Shown here: positions 54,275 to 63,674 of the stretch, in pieces
How the letters are laid out: each line of letters begins with the position of its first letter
How positions within the stretch are numbered: the first letter of the stretch is position 1
NCBI RefSeq assembly: GCF_003385215.1
Contig: NZ_PQHW01000006.1
Location: 62,001 to 126,000 of the forward strand
Direction of reading: 5' to 3'
From: Amycolatopsis thermalba
GTDB lineage: Bacteria; Actinomycetota; Actinomycetes; Mycobacteriales; Pseudonocardiaceae
DNA length: 64,000 nt
Position numbers and translations under genes: made by a program
The notes under the pieces: model-generated
The model's input: the letters and a program-made list of their open reading frames with translations, nothing else
What the model was told of the DNA's origin: nothing
Database searches by the model: none

Positions 54275-55765
54275 TCAGGAGAAGCGGTCCCGCAGCTCGC
54301 GCTTGAGGATCTTGCCCGAGGCGTTGCGCGGCAGGTCCGGCACGAAGCGGACCGCCTTCGGGACCTTGAACGCGGACAACCGCTCGCGGACGTGGGCGAT
54401 CAGCGCCTCCGGTGAGACGTCCTCCTTGGACACCACCACGGCGGTGATCGCCTCGATCCACTTCTCGTCCGGGACGCCGATCACCGCGGCTTCGGCGACC
54501 GCGGGGTGGGTGTAGAGCGCGTCCTCCACCTCGCGGGAGGCCACCAGCACGCCACCGGTGTTGATGACGTCCTTGATGCGGTCGACGACGTAGATGTAGC
54601 CCTGTTCGTCGATCCGCACCAGATCACCGGAGTGGAACCAGCCGTCCCGGAAGGCGTCCTCCGTTTCCTCGGGCTTGTCCCAGTACCCCTCGCACAGCTG
54701 GGGGCTGCGGTAGACGCATTCGCCGGACTCGCCGGGTGCCACGTCGTTGCCCTCGGCGTCGACCACGCGCAGCTCGACGAACAGCACCGGGCGCCCGGCC
54801 GAATCGGGGCGCTCGGCGTGGTCCTCGGGGCGCAGGATGGTCGCCAGCGGGCCGATCTCCGACTGCCCGAAGCAGTTGTAGAAACCCAGTTCCGGCATGG
54901 CCTGGCGGAGCCGGTCGAGCACCGGGCCGGGCATGATCGACGCGCCGTAGTACGCCTTGCGCAGCGCGCTGAGGTCCCGCGAACCGAAGTCCGGGTGGTT
55001 GGCCAGCGCGACCCACAGCGTGGGCGCGGCGAAGAACGCGCCGTGCCGGTCCTCGGCCAGGCGGCGCAGGATGTCGGTCGGGTCCGGGGTCTCCAGCAGC
55101 GTGTTCGTCGCGCCGACGGCCAGCCACGGCACGAGGAACACGTGCATCTGCGCGGAGTGGTAGAGCGGCATGACGTGCAGCGGGTCGTCGTCCGCGGTGA
55201 GGTCGAGGCCGGTGATGCACGACAGGTACTCGTGGACCAGCGCGCGGTGGGTCATCATCGCGCCCTTGGGGCGGGAGGTCGTGCCGGAGGTGTAGAGCAG
55301 CTGGGCGAGGTCGCCGTCGCCGACCTCGACGTCCAGCTCGGGCACCTCGCCGGAGAGCGCGACGAGCGAGCCGTCCGCGTCGCGCAGGGGCACGACCCGG
55401 TCGAGCGCGGGCAGGTTGCCGGCGAGGGCGGGGTCGGCGAGCGCGACCCGGCTGCCGGACTGTTCGACCAGGTAGGCCAGCTCGTCGCCGGTGAGGTTGT
55501 AGTTGATCGGCACGTGCACGAGCCCGGCGCGGGCGCACGCGAGGAAGCCGATGAGGTAGGCGTCGGAGTTCTTGCCGTAGGCGGCGACCCGGTCGCCCTT
55601 GACGAGCCCGAGGCCGAGCAGGTGCGCGGCGGCCCGGGTGACGGCGGCGTCCAGGTCGGCGTAGGTCCACTGCCTGCCGGCGAACTTCAGCGCGACGCGG
55701 GCTGGCCAGCGGGCCGCGCTGCGGCGGAGGATGTCCGCGACGGTGCTGGAGCGGAGCGTGGTCAA
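54275..55765 (-). CDS. acyl-CoA synthetase (AMP-binding, FadD type)
   Basis: A 496-residue adenylate-forming enzyme that activates a carboxylic acid with ATP and CoA. Motifs are LLYTSGTTSRPKGAMMTH (P-loop), YGASIMPGPVLDRL, YNCFGQSEIGP, FHSGDLVRIDEQGYIYVVDRIKDVINTGG and the C-terminal Lys in NASGKILKRELRDRF. Fatty acids are likely substrates given the neighbouring desaturase, but this is not shown. The start is the TTG at 55765, chosen because GGAGGAG lies 5 nt upstream. It is divergent from the GNAT gene with a 40-bp gap. Confidence 0.9.
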   Translation of the reverse strand: MTTLRSSTVADILRRSAARWPARVALKFAGRQWTYADLDAAVTRAAAHLLGLGLVKGDRVAAYGKNSDAYLIGFLACARAGLVHVPINYNLTGDELAYLVEQSGSRVALADPALAGNLPALDRVVPLRDADGSLVALSGEVPELDVEVGDGDLAQLLYTSGTTSRPKGAMMTHRALVHEYLSCITGLDLTADDDPLHVMPLYHSAQMHVFLVPWLAVGATNTLLETPDPTDILRRLAEDRHGAFFAAPTLWVALANHPDFGSRDLSALRKAYYGASIMPGPVLDRLRQAMPELGFYNCFGQSEIGPLATILRPEDHAERPDSAGRPVLFVELRVVDAEGNDVAPGESGECVYRSPQLCEGYWDKPEETEDAFRDGWFHSGDLVRIDEQGYIYVVDRIKDVINTGGVLVASREVEDALYTHPAVAEAAVIGVPDEKWIEAITAVVVSKEDVSPEALIAHVRERLSAFKVPKAVRFVPDLPRNASGKILKRELRDRFS

Positions 55766-55805
55766 GGGGACTCCTCCTTCGGCGCCGGTGCCATACTCGA
55801 CGGTC

Positions 55806-56255
55806 GTGAGTGAGATCCACATTAGACGTGCTCGGCGCGCGGATGTCGAGGAGATCGTGGCGATGCTGGCCGACGACCACCTCGGCGCGCGGCGCGAGCA
55901 GCCCGGCGATCCGGGGTACCTGCGGGCGTTCGAGGCCATCGCGGCGGACCCGAACCAGCTGCTGGCGGTGGCGGAGCGGGACGGCGCCCTGGTCGGGACC
56001 TTGCAGCTCACGTTCATCCCGGGCCTGTCCCGCCGCGGCGCGACGCGGGCGCTGGTGGAGGCGGTGCGGGTGCGGGGCGACCAGCGGGGCAACGGTCTCG
56101 GGGCGACGCTGATGGAGTTCGCGGTCGAGGAGGCCCGGCGGCGCGGGTGCGCGATGGTGCAGCTCACCTCGGACGCCTCGCGGGTGAACGCGCACCGCTT
56201 CTACGAGCGGCTCGGGTTCGAGGCCAGCCACGTGGGGTTCAAGCTGATGCTCTGA
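55806..56255 (+). CDS. GNAT-family N-acetyltransferase
   Basis: A 149-residue GNAT protein. Core motifs are IHIRRARRADVEEIVAMLADDHLG, LVEAVRVRGDQRGNGLGATLMEFAVEEARRRGC (motif A, Q-R-G-N-G-L-G) and AHRFYERLGFEASHVGFKLML. Substrates are unknown. The start is the GTG at 55806. It ends where the repeat array begins. Confidence 0.87.
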   Translation: MSEIHIRRARRADVEEIVAMLADDHLGARREQPGDPGYLRAFEAIAADPNQLLAVAERDGALVGTLQLTFIPGLSRRGATRALVEAVRVRGDQRGNGLGATLMEFAVEEARRRGCAMVQLTSDASRVNAHRFYERLGFEASHVGFKLML

Positions 56256-56868
56256 CACGGGGCCCGGTGGGTCACGCGGCGGCCGGTGGTTCCAGCCGCT
56301 GCCGCATGCCCCCGGCCGCCTTCGCGGCGGTGGTTTAGCCAGGCGCGGTTGCCCCCGGCCGCGGCAGCGGAGCGCGCGCCCACCGGCGGGCTCCGCCAGG
56401 CGGCGTCACGCGGCGGCAGGTGGCTCCAGTCATTGCGGCACGCGCCCACTGGCGGCTTCCGCCGCGGCAGCCCAACCGGGCACGGTCGCCCCGCGCGGCA
56501 GAGTGGCGCACACACCGGCTGCCTCCGCGGCGGCAGCCCACCAGGCGAGGTCACGCGGGCCCGGGTGGCTCCAGCGCTGCGGCACGCGCCTCACCGGCCG
56601 CCCTCGTCCCGGTGGTTTAGCCAGGCGCGGTTGCCCACGACCGCGGCAACAACGCGGGCGCGCCTACCAATCGCCTCCGTCGCGGCAGTCCACCGTGCGT
56701 GGTCACGCGGCGGCCGGGCGGCTCCAGCCGCTTCGGCACACGCCACCGACCGCCTCCACAGCTCTCCAGCCGGGCGGGGTCACACGGCGGCCGGTGGCTC
56801 CCACCTCCAGCACCAGAACGGCGCGCGCTCGTCGGCCTCCTCCGCCACAGCCCTCCAGCCGGGCGCAG
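56256..56868. repeat. degenerate repeat array between GNAT and ArsR genes
   Basis: A 613-bp tract of diverged units whose core GTCACGCGGCGGCCGGTGGC recurs at 56271, 56405, 56550, 56702, 56779 and, in the arsR gene itself, 56868. The core read on the minus strand encodes the last residues and stop of ArsR (EPPAAA, TGA). Other shared pieces are GGTGGTTTAGCCAGGCGCGGTTGCCC (two copies, about 56330 and 56610) and CTCCAGCCGGGCG. Spacings run from 77 to 152 bp. Although open in several frames, it shows no gene-like content. Confidence 0.8.
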
Positions 56869-57210
56869 TCACGCGGCGGCCGGTGGCTCCCAGTTCCGCA
56901 CCAGGTCCAGCAGTCCCGGGAACCGCGCCTCCAGGTCGGTCACCCGCACCTCGCTGCGCCGCTCCAGTCCGAACTGCCGCTGCGTCGTCACGCCGGCCTC
57001 GCGCAGCAGCTTGAAGTGGTGGCTCAGCGTCGACTTCGGGCGGTCGATCCCGAACCACCCGCAGGAACGCGGCACGCCCGGCGACTCCAGCAACAGCTTC
57101 CGCACCATCCCCAGCCGCAGCGGCTCGCTCAGCGCGGAGAGCACCGTTTCCAGGCGGATCTCCTCGCGGGCCGGCTGCGGCAGCGTCTCCTCGGTCACAA
57201 TCCCGATCAT
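56869..57210 (-). CDS. ArsR/SmtB-like helix-turn-helix regulator
   Basis: A 113-residue winged-helix regulator: VLSALSEPLRLGMVRKLLLE, then DRPKSTLSHHFKLLREAGVTTQRQFGLERRSEVRVTDLEARFPGLLDLV. There is a Cys (SCGWFG) but no clear metal-binding pair, so it may sense something other than metals. It is divergent from the MFS gene and probably represses it. The gene's last codons (EPPAAA and stop) are the core of the adjacent repeat array, so its true C-terminus may have been shaped by that array. Confidence 0.85.
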   Translation of the reverse strand: MIGIVTEETLPQPAREEIRLETVLSALSEPLRLGMVRKLLLESPGVPRSCGWFGIDRPKSTLSHHFKLLREAGVTTQRQFGLERRSEVRVTDLEARFPGLLDLVRNWEPPAAA

Positions 57211-57218
57211 AGCTCTCA

Positions 57219-57262
57219 GTTCGGCTATCTTCGAACAAGTACGAGAAAAGTCGAACTAGGAG
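57219..57262. promoter_or_regulatory. possible ArsR operator and MFS ribosome site
   Basis: In the 58-bp gap between arsR and the MFS gene, GTTCG-N8-CGAAC (57219-57236) forms an inverted repeat and CGAACT recurs 20 bp later (57252-57257). AGGAG at 57258-57262 is the MFS ribosome site. A repressor here would block both genes; which base pairs it reads is unknown. Confidence 0.5.
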
Positions 57263-57268
57263 CAGCAC

Positions 57269-58480
57269 GTGATCCCGCAACGCGCCGTCTGGCTCGCCGC
57301 CTGGCCGGTCCTCGCCGTGTTCGTCCTGTCCAACGCCCCGACCCCGCTCTACGTGCTCTGGCAACGCGAACTCGGCTTCTCCGCCGGCGTCCTGACCGTC
57401 GTCTTCGCCTGCTACATCGCGGGCCTGCTCGGCGCGCTCCTGGTCGCGGGCGTGGTCTCGGACCGGATCGGGCGCAAACCCGTTCTCCTCCCGGCGCTCG
57501 CGCTGGGCATCGTCGCCTGCGTCCTCTTCGCCACCGCCACCTCGGTGCTCGCCCTGGCGATCGCGCGGTTCCTCGCCGGGCTCGCCGTCGGCGCCGCGGT
57601 CTCCGCCGGCATGGCCGCGGTCAACGACGTCGCCCCGGGCCGCGGCAAGACCGCGGCGCTGGCGTCCTCGACCGCGATGGTCCTCGGCGCGGGCCTCGGG
57701 CCGCTGCTGGCCGGCGTCGCGTCGGAAACCCTGCCCGGGCCGACGGTCACGATCTTCCTCGCCGAGATCGTCCTGCTCGCCTCGGCCGCGGTCGTCGTCG
57801 CGCGGCTGCCGCTGCCCCGCCCGCGCAGCGCCACCCGCGCCTGGATCCGGATCCCGGACGTCCACCCGGACGGCCGCGGCGCCGTCCTGCGCGGCATCGC
57901 CGTGTTCGCACCCGGCATCACGGCGACCTCGTTCGTGCTGTCCCTCGGCCCGTCCGTGCTGACCGAACTGCTGGGCAGCACCGACCGGATCGTCGCCGGA
58001 GCGCTCGCGTTCGTCATGTTCCTCGGCGCGACGGGCATCCAGTTCGCCGTGCGCGGGCTGCCCGCCCGGACCATCCTGATCGCCGGCGCCGCCTCGACCA
58101 CGGCGAGCATGGCCGCCCTGATCGCCGCGCTGCCGACCTCGTCGCTCGCGCTGCTGGCGGCCGCCGCGGTGCTCGCCGGAACCGGTCAGGGCATGGGCCA
58201 GTTCGGCGGCCTCACGCTGGTCAACGCGAGCGTCCCGGCCAACCGGCTCGCCGAGGCCACCGCGGCGCAGAACGTCGGCGGCTACGTGCCCGCCGCGGTC
58301 CTCCCGCTCGCCGCGGGGTTCCTCAGCGACGCCACCGGCCTGGCCACCGGCGCCACCGCATTCGGTGCCGTCGTGATCGCCGCCGCGGTGGCGGGCGGCC
58401 TCGTCGCCGGGCGAGGCCGCCCCTCCCGTCAGGAAGCGGCTTCCACCGGGCTGCGGAACTGCGCCGAGTACAGCCGGTAG
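57269..58480 (+). CDS. MFS-family exporter
   Basis: A 403-residue major facilitator with twelve likely helices. Signature elements are ADRIG-type loop [20 protein letters not shown] between helices 2 and 3, [28 protein letters not shown] (drug-efflux motif C-like), and [29 protein letters not shown]. Multidrug or metabolite efflux is likely; the substrate is unknown. GTG 57269 follows AGGAG by six bases. Divergent arsR probably controls it. Its last 52 bp overlap the convergent ABC transporter gene. Confidence 0.87.
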   Translation: MIPQRAVWLAAWPVLAVFVLSNAPTPLYVLWQRELGFSAGVLTVVFACYIAGLLGALLVAGVVSDRIGRKPVLLPALALGIVACVLFATATSVLALAIARFLAGLAVGAAVSAGMAAVNDVAPGRGKTAALASSTAMVLGAGLGPLLAGVASETLPGPTVTIFLAEIVLLASAAVVVARLPLPRPRSATRAWIRIPDVHPDGRGAVLRGIAVFAPGITATSFVLSLGPSVLTELLGSTDRIVAGALAFVMFLGATGIQFAVRGLPARTILIAGAASTTASMAALIAALPTSSLALLAAAAVLAGTGQGMGQFGGLTLVNASVPANRLAEATAAQNVGGYVPAAVLPLAAGFLSDATGLATGATAFGAVVIAAAVAGGLVAGRGRPSRQEAASTGLRNCAEYSR

Positions 58481-60351
58481 TAGGCCCCGCCCGCGGCGAG
58501 CAGCGCCTCGTGCGTGCCCTGCTCCACGATCCGCCCCGACTCCATCACCAGGATGAGGTCGGCGTCGCGGATCGTGGACAGGCGGTGCGCGATCACGAAC
58601 GAGGTGCGGTCGGTCCGCAGCGCCGCCATCGCCTGCTGCAGCAACGCCTCGGTGCGGGTGTCGACCGAGCTGGTGGCCTCGTCGAGGATCAGCAGCGACG
58701 GATCGGCGAGGAACGCCCGCGCGATCGTCACCAGCTGCTTCTCCCCCGCGCTGAGGTTGGTGCCCTCGTCGTCGATCACCGTGTCGTAGCCGTCGGGCAG
58801 GCTGCGCACGAACCGGTCGACGAACGTGGCCCGCGCGGCGGCCTCGACCTCCTCGGCGGTCGCCGACGGCCTGCCGTAGGCGATGTTGTCCCGGATGGTG
58901 CCGTTGAACAGCCAGGTGTCCTGCAGCACCATCCCGGTCTGGCCGCGCAGCTCGTCGCGGGTCATCTCGGTGATGTCCACGCCGTCGAGGGTGATCCGCC
59001 CGGCGTCCAGCTCGTAGAACCGCATGATCAGGTTCACCAGCGTGGTCTTGCCCGCCCCGGTCGGCCCGACGATCGCCACCGTCTGCCCCGGCTCGGCCAC
59101 CAGCGACAGGTCCTCGATCAGCCGCCGCTCCGGGTCGTAGGAGAAGCCGACGTGCTCGAACTCCACCCGGCCCCGGCGCTGCTCCGGCAGCTTCGGCGAC
59201 GCGGTGTCCGGCTCCTGCTCCGCCGCGTCCAGCAGCTCGAAGACCCGCTCGGCCGAGGCGACCCCGGACTGCAGCAGGTTCGCCATCGACGCGGCCTGCG
59301 TCAACGGCTGCGTGAACTGGCGCGAGTACTGCAGGAACGCCTGCACGTCGCCGAGCGTCATCGTGCCCGTGGCGACGCGCAGACCACCGACGACGGCCAG
59401 CACCACGTAGCTGAGGTTCGACAGGAACATCATCGCCGGCATGATGATCCCGGAGATGAACTGCGCGCCCATCCCGGCGCGGTAGAGGTCGTCGTTGCGG
59501 CGCCCGAACTCCCGCTCGACCTCGCGGCGGCGGCCGAACACCGTCACCAGCTCGTGCCCGCTGAACGCCTCCTCGATGTGCGCGTTGAGCGCGCCGGTGT
59601 GCTTCCACTGCGCCACGAACAGCTTCTGCGAGCGCTTCCCGATCGCCCTGGTCAGCACGATCGAGGCCGGGACCACCAGCAACGCGATCACCGCCAGCAG
59701 CGGCGACACCACGAACATCATCACCAGCACGCCGATCAGCGACAGCAGCGACGTGAGCAGCTGGCTCAGGGTCTGTTGCAGCGTCAGGGCGATGTTGTCG
59801 ATGTCGTTGGTGACGCGGGACAGCAGCTCCCCGCGCGGCTGCCCGTCGAAGTACCGCAACGGCAGCCGGTGCAGCTTCGCCTCGACGTCCTCACGCAGCC
59901 GGTACACCACGCGCTGCACAGCCCCGTTGAGCAGGTACCCCTGCAGCCACCCGAAGACCGACGCGGCCACGTACAGCACCAGCACCCACGCCAGCACCCG
60001 GCCGAGCGCGGTGAAGTCGATGCCCGCGCCCGGCACCACGTCCATCCGGGCGAGCATGTCGGCGAGGTTGGTGTTGCCCTCCGCCCGCGCCGCCGCGACG
60101 GCCTGCTCGGTGGTGGTGCCCTCGGGCAGGCGGCTGGAGATGAACCCGCCGAAGATGATGTCCGTGGCGTGGCCCAGGATCTTCGGCCCCACCACGGTGA
60201 ACGCGACGCTCGCGACCCCGAGGACGACCACGAACGCGAGCGTGAGCCGTTCCGGGCGCAACCGGCCCATCAGCCGCCGGGCGGCGTCGCCGAAGCTCTT
60301 CGGCTTCTGCACGGGCCCGGCTGGCGCGCCGGGGAAACCTGGTCTGGTCAC
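58429..60351 (-). CDS. ABC transporter, fused permease and ATPase (second subunit)
   Basis: A 640-residue type IV ABC exporter half. Six helices (about residues 35-330; [21 protein letters not shown] through [21 protein letters not shown]) precede the ATPase with Walker [15 protein letters not shown], signature [17 protein letters not shown], Walker [13 protein letters not shown] and H-loop [13 protein letters not shown]. The extracellular loop is unusually long ([27 protein letters not shown]). Its GTG at 60351 overlaps the stop of the preceding ABC gene by 4 bp, so the two form a heterodimeric exporter. Confidence 0.93.
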   Translation of the reverse strand: MTRPGFPGAPAGPVQKPKSFGDAARRLMGRLRPERLTLAFVVVLGVASVAFTVVGPKILGHATDIIFGGFISSRLPEGTTTEQAVAAARAEGNTNLADMLARMDVVPGAGIDFTALGRVLAWVLVLYVAASVFGWLQGYLLNGAVQRVVYRLREDVEAKLHRLPLRYFDGQPRGELLSRVTNDIDNIALTLQQTLSQLLTSLLSLIGVLVMMFVVSPLLAVIALLVVPASIVLTRAIGKRSQKLFVAQWKHTGALNAHIEEAFSGHELVTVFGRRREVEREFGRRNDDLYRAGMGAQFISGIIMPAMMFLSNLSYVVLAVVGGLRVATGTMTLGDVQAFLQYSRQFTQPLTQAASMANLLQSGVASAERVFELLDAAEQEPDTASPKLPEQRRGRVEFEHVGFSYDPERRLIEDLSLVAEPGQTVAIVGPTGAGKTTLVNLIMRFYELDAGRITLDGVDITEMTRDELRGQTGMVLQDTWLFNGTIRDNIAYGRPSATAEEVEAAARATFVDRFVRSLPDGYDTVIDDEGTNLSAGEKQLVTIARAFLADPSLLILDEATSSVDTRTEALLQQAMAALRTDRTSFVIAHRLSTIRDADLILVMESGRIVEQGTHEALLAAGGAYYRLYSAQFRSPVEAAS

Positions 60352-62081
60352 GCCGCTTCCTCCGCGGTGAGCTGGGACTGCACGATTTCGAGGTAGGTGG
60401 GGCAGTCGCGCACCAGCTCGGCGTGCGTGCCGAGACCGGCGACCTCCCCGTTCTCCAGCACGACGATCTGGTCGGCGTCGACGATCGTGGAAACCCGTTG
60501 CGCCACCACGAGAACCGCGGCGTCGGCGGTGTGCGGGGCCAGCGCCGCGCGCAGCCGGGCGTCGGTCGCCAGGTCCAGCGCCGAGAACGAGTCGTCGAAC
60601 AGGTAGACCTCCGGCTTGCGCACCAGTGCCCGCGCGATCGCGAGCCGCTGCCGCTGGCCGCCGGAGACGTTCGTGCCGCCCTGCGCGATCGGCGCGTCCA
60701 GGCCGCCGGGCATCTCCGACACGAACTCCCGCGCCTGCGCGATCTCCAGCGCCTGCCACAGTTCTTCGTCGGTGGCGTCCGGTTTGCCGTAGCGCAGGTT
60801 GCTCGCCACGGTGCCGGTGAACAGGTACGGCCGCTGCGGCACCAGCCCGATGCGGCCCCACAGCACGTCCGGGTCGAGTTCCCGGACGTCGACGCCGTCG
60901 ACCAGCACCCGCCCCGCCGTGGCGTCGAAGAGCCGCGGCACCAGCGACAGCAGCGTGGTCTTGCCGGCGCCGGTGCTGCCGATGATCGCGGTGGTCTTCC
61001 CGGCCTCCGCGCGGAACGCGATGTCCCGCAGCACCGGGGCGTCCGCGCCCGGGTACCGGAACTCCACCCCCTGGAACTCGACGGCGCCGTGCTCGGTCAC
61101 CTCCCGCACCGGCCGCAGCGGCGGCCGCACCGACGAGTCGGTGTCCAGCACCTCCGCGATGCGCTCGGCGCACACGGACGCGCGCGGGATCATCGTCGCG
61201 ATGAAGGTCGCCATGGTGACCGACATCAGGATCTGGATCAGGTAGTTCAGGAACGCCGTCAGGGCACCGATCTGCATCTCCCCGCTCGCCACGCGGTGCG
61301 CGCCGAACCACAGCACGGCGACGCTGGAGGCGTTCATCACCAGCATGACCGTGGGGAAGATCAGCGCCTGCAGGCGGCCGACGCGCAGCGCGGTGACGGT
61401 CAGCTCGTCGTTGGCGACGGCGAAGCGCCGCACCTCGTCGCGCTCGCGCACGAACGCCCGCACCACGCGGATGCCGGACAGCTGTTCCCGAAGCACGCGG
61501 TTGACCTGGTCGATGCGCGTCTGCATGAGCCGGAACTGCGGCACCATGCGCGACACGATGAGCCCGATCGCGGCGAGCAGCACCGGGATCGCGACCAGCA
61601 GCAGCCAGGACAACCCCACGTCCTGTTCGAGCGCGAGCACGATGCCGCCGACGCACATGATCGGCGCCATGATCAGGATCGTGCAGCCCATCACCACGAT
61701 CATCTGCACCTGCTGCACGTCGTTGGTGGTGCGGGTGATCAGCGAGGGCGCCCCGAACTGCGCCACTTCGCGCGCGGAGAAGCCGCCCACGCGGTGGAAG
61801 ACGGCGGCCCGCACGTCGCGCCCGAAGCCGGCCGCGCTGCGCGCCCCGAAGTACACCGCGCCGATGGCGCAGGCGATCTGCAGCAGCGTCACGGCCAGCA
61901 TCCAGCCGCCGGTGGAGAAGATGTAGCCGGTGTCCCCCGTGGCCACGCCGCGATCGATGATGTCGGCGTTGAGGCTCGGCAGGTAGAGCGAAGCGATGGT
62001 GCCCACGAGCTGCAGCACCACCACCGCGGCGAGCGCTCGCCAGTACGGACGCAGGAATGTCCGCAATATCCGGTTGAGCAC
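60348..62081 (-). CDS. ABC transporter, fused permease and ATPase (first subunit)
   Basis: A 577-residue ABC exporter half. Six helices start at [33 protein letters not shown]; the ATPase has Walker [15 protein letters not shown], signature [17 protein letters not shown], Walker [13 protein letters not shown] and [14 protein letters not shown]. Walker B ends in Asp-Asp rather than Asp-Glu (FDDS), so this site is probably degenerate, as in many heterodimeric exporters. GTG 62081 with GGGGGA upstream is preferred to an earlier ATG. The divergent TetR gene probably regulates it. Confidence 0.93.
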   Translation of the reverse strand: MLNRILRTFLRPYWRALAAVVVLQLVGTIASLYLPSLNADIIDRGVATGDTGYIFSTGGWMLAVTLLQIACAIGAVYFGARSAAGFGRDVRAAVFHRVGGFSAREVAQFGAPSLITRTTNDVQQVQMIVVMGCTILIMAPIMCVGGIVLALEQDVGLSWLLLVAIPVLLAAIGLIVSRMVPQFRLMQTRIDQVNRVLREQLSGIRVVRAFVRERDEVRRFAVANDELTVTALRVGRLQALIFPTVMLVMNASSVAVLWFGAHRVASGEMQIGALTAFLNYLIQILMSVTMATFIATMIPRASVCAERIAEVLDTDSSVRPPLRPVREVTEHGAVEFQGVEFRYPGADAPVLRDIAFRAEAGKTTAIIGSTGAGKTTLLSLVPRLFDATAGRVLVDGVDVRELDPDVLWGRIGLVPQRPYLFTGTVASNLRYGKPDATDEELWQALEIAQAREFVSEMPGGLDAPIAQGGTNVSGGQRQRLAIARALVRKPEVYLFDDSFSALDLATDARLRAALAPHTADAAVLVVAQRVSTIVDADQIVVLENGEVAGLGTHAELVRDCPTYLEIVQSQLTAEEAA

Positions 62082-62157
62082 GATTCCCCCTAGGAAACGA
62101 ATGGTATTCACTGAGTAGACTACCGCCGTAAGAAACGCAACGTATTTTGGAGAACCG

Positions 62158-62769
62158 GTGCCGGAGCCGAAGTCGAGGCGCCACGGGGCGGAACTGGAGT
62201 CCGCGATCCTGGACGCGGCCTGGGCCGAACTCGTCGAGGTCGGCTACGCCAAACTCACCATGGAGGGCGTCGCGGCCCGCGCGGGCACCAGCAAGCCGGT
62301 CATCTACCGGCGCTGGCCCGGGCGTCCCGAACTGGTCCTCGCGGCCTGGCGCCGTCGCGCGCCGGACGGCGGCGACCTGCCCGACACCGGCGCGCTCGGG
62401 TCGGACCTGCTGGCGCTGTTGCATCGGTTCGTGCATCGATTCCAGGACACCCCGCGCGACGTTCTCGCCGGACTGATGAGCGAAACGTGCCGCGATCCCG
62501 AAGTGTTCGCCTTGCTGCTCAAGCAGATCGCCGCCACCAGGCAGTGGCCCGCCGTCGAGACCGTCGTGCGGAAAGCCGTGGAGCGCGGGGAGATCCCGCC
62601 CGTGCGGATCACGCCGCGCGTCGCGCGCGTCCCCCTCGACCTCATCCGCGCCGAGGCCATCTTCCACCACCGGGAAATCGACGAGAAAACGATTACCGAG
62701 ATCGTCGACGACGTTCTTCTGCCCCTGTTGCGGGGATTGGCGCACACGGAATCGCCCGGGGAGGAATGA
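62158..62769 (+). CDS. TetR-family transcriptional regulator
   Basis: A 203-residue TetR regulator. The DNA-binding part is [50 protein letters not shown] (residues about 15-64), with a helical C-terminal domain ([56 protein letters not shown]). The GTG at 62158 opens just before the conserved region with GGAGAA upstream. It is divergent from the two ABC genes, with 76 bp between that hold a possible GAAT-N3-ATTC palindrome (62099-62109); it likely represses both. Confidence 0.87.
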   Translation: MPEPKSRRHGAELESAILDAAWAELVEVGYAKLTMEGVAARAGTSKPVIYRRWPGRPELVLAAWRRRAPDGGDLPDTGALGSDLLALLHRFVHRFQDTPRDVLAGLMSETCRDPEVFALLLKQIAATRQWPAVETVVRKAVERGEIPPVRITPRVARVPLDLIRAEAIFHHREIDEKTITEIVDDVLLPLLRGLAHTESPGEE

Positions 62770-62837
62770 CCGGCCCTCCGGCGGGGTATCAATCCGCTGA
62801 CACGATCGACGAGAAGTGTGGAGGCGGTGTCGGAAGT

Positions 62838-63605
62838 ATGAGCACCGCTGGACGGGTCCTCATCCGGCAACGGGACGTCGCCGGGTGCACGGTCGTCGAC
62901 CTCACCGGGCGGCTGAACACCCACAGCTACGGGGAACTCCGGGACAGCCTGATCAAGCTGACGCTGGACCAGCCGCGGGCGCTGATCGCGCAGGTCGACG
63001 ACCTGGACGTGACCACCGAGCCCGCGCTGACCGTGTTTTCGGCGGTCCGGATGCGCACCGACCAGTGGCCCGCCGTGCCGGTGCTGCTCGTCGCGAACGA
63101 TCCGCACCGGCACCGGTTGCTCTCCGGCAGCGCCATCCGCCGCTTCGTCCCCGTCTACCCACGCCTCGAGGCGGCGATCGAGGCGGTGGCCGAACCGCCG
63201 CTGCGGCGACGGCGGGCGGCCGTGTTCCTCCCGCTCCCGAGCAGTTCGCACGGCGCCCGGCTGTTCGTCCAGGAGACCTGTCGCAAGTGGAACGTCCGGC
63301 ACCGGCTGGAGGACGCGCTCGGGGTGACCACCGAACTGGTCGAGAACGCGATCACGCACGCGGGCACCGCGCTGGAGGTGCGGCTGGAGCTGCGCAGCGG
63401 CTACCTGACCATCGCCGTCCGCGACGAGGACCCGCGCCCGGCCGTCCTGCGGCAGCGGCCCAGCGGCCGGCTCCAGGGCTACGGCCTGCAGGTCATCTCG
63501 GCGCTGTCCCGGACCTGGGGCTGCTCCCCGGCGCGGGACGGCGGCAAGATCGTCTGGGCCGTGCTCAGTGTCGGCCCCCGGCGCCTCGCCCCGTTCCCGA
63601 CGTGA
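62838..63605 (+). CDS. STAS-HATPase fusion (anti-sigma antagonist/kinase type)
   Basis: A 255-residue protein joining a STAS domain (residues about 8-110, [25 protein letters not shown]) to a GHKL histidine-kinase-like ATPase domain (about 130-245), with N-box [10 protein letters not shown] (166-175), DEDPRP, and GYGLQVI (214-220). Separate STAS antagonists and RsbW-type kinases regulate sigma factors by partner switching; here both are in one chain. The target is unknown, and no sigma gene is in the window. The usual phosphorylated Ser of STAS appears replaced by Thr ([11 protein letters not shown]). Start is the ATG at 62838. Confidence 0.85.
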   Translation: MSTAGRVLIRQRDVAGCTVVDLTGRLNTHSYGELRDSLIKLTLDQPRALIAQVDDLDVTTEPALTVFSAVRMRTDQWPAVPVLLVANDPHRHRLLSGSAIRRFVPVYPRLEAAIEAVAEPPLRRRRAAVFLPLPSSSHGARLFVQETCRKWNVRHRLEDALGVTTELVENAITHAGTALEVRLELRSGYLTIAVRDEDPRPAVLRQRPSGRLQGYGLQVISALSRTWGCSPARDGGKIVWAVLSVGPRRLAPFPT

Positions 63606-63674
63606 CTTCCGGCAGCACGCAACCGCCGCGGGGAGTGACCGGGCGGCCGCGCCCTGTTCCCGCCGGTCAGCGGA

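Noticed and set aside
56503-60396. A 1,297-codon open frame on the plus strand
   Set aside because: It runs through the repeat array and then opposite ABC transporter and MFS genes; it has no recognisable domain.
58429-62745. A 1,438-codon minus-strand frame joining both ABC genes
   Set aside because: The upstream 700 codons are out of frame with the first ABC subunit and lie opposite the TetR gene. The second subunit's own GTG at 60351 fits the family and overlaps the first gene's stop.
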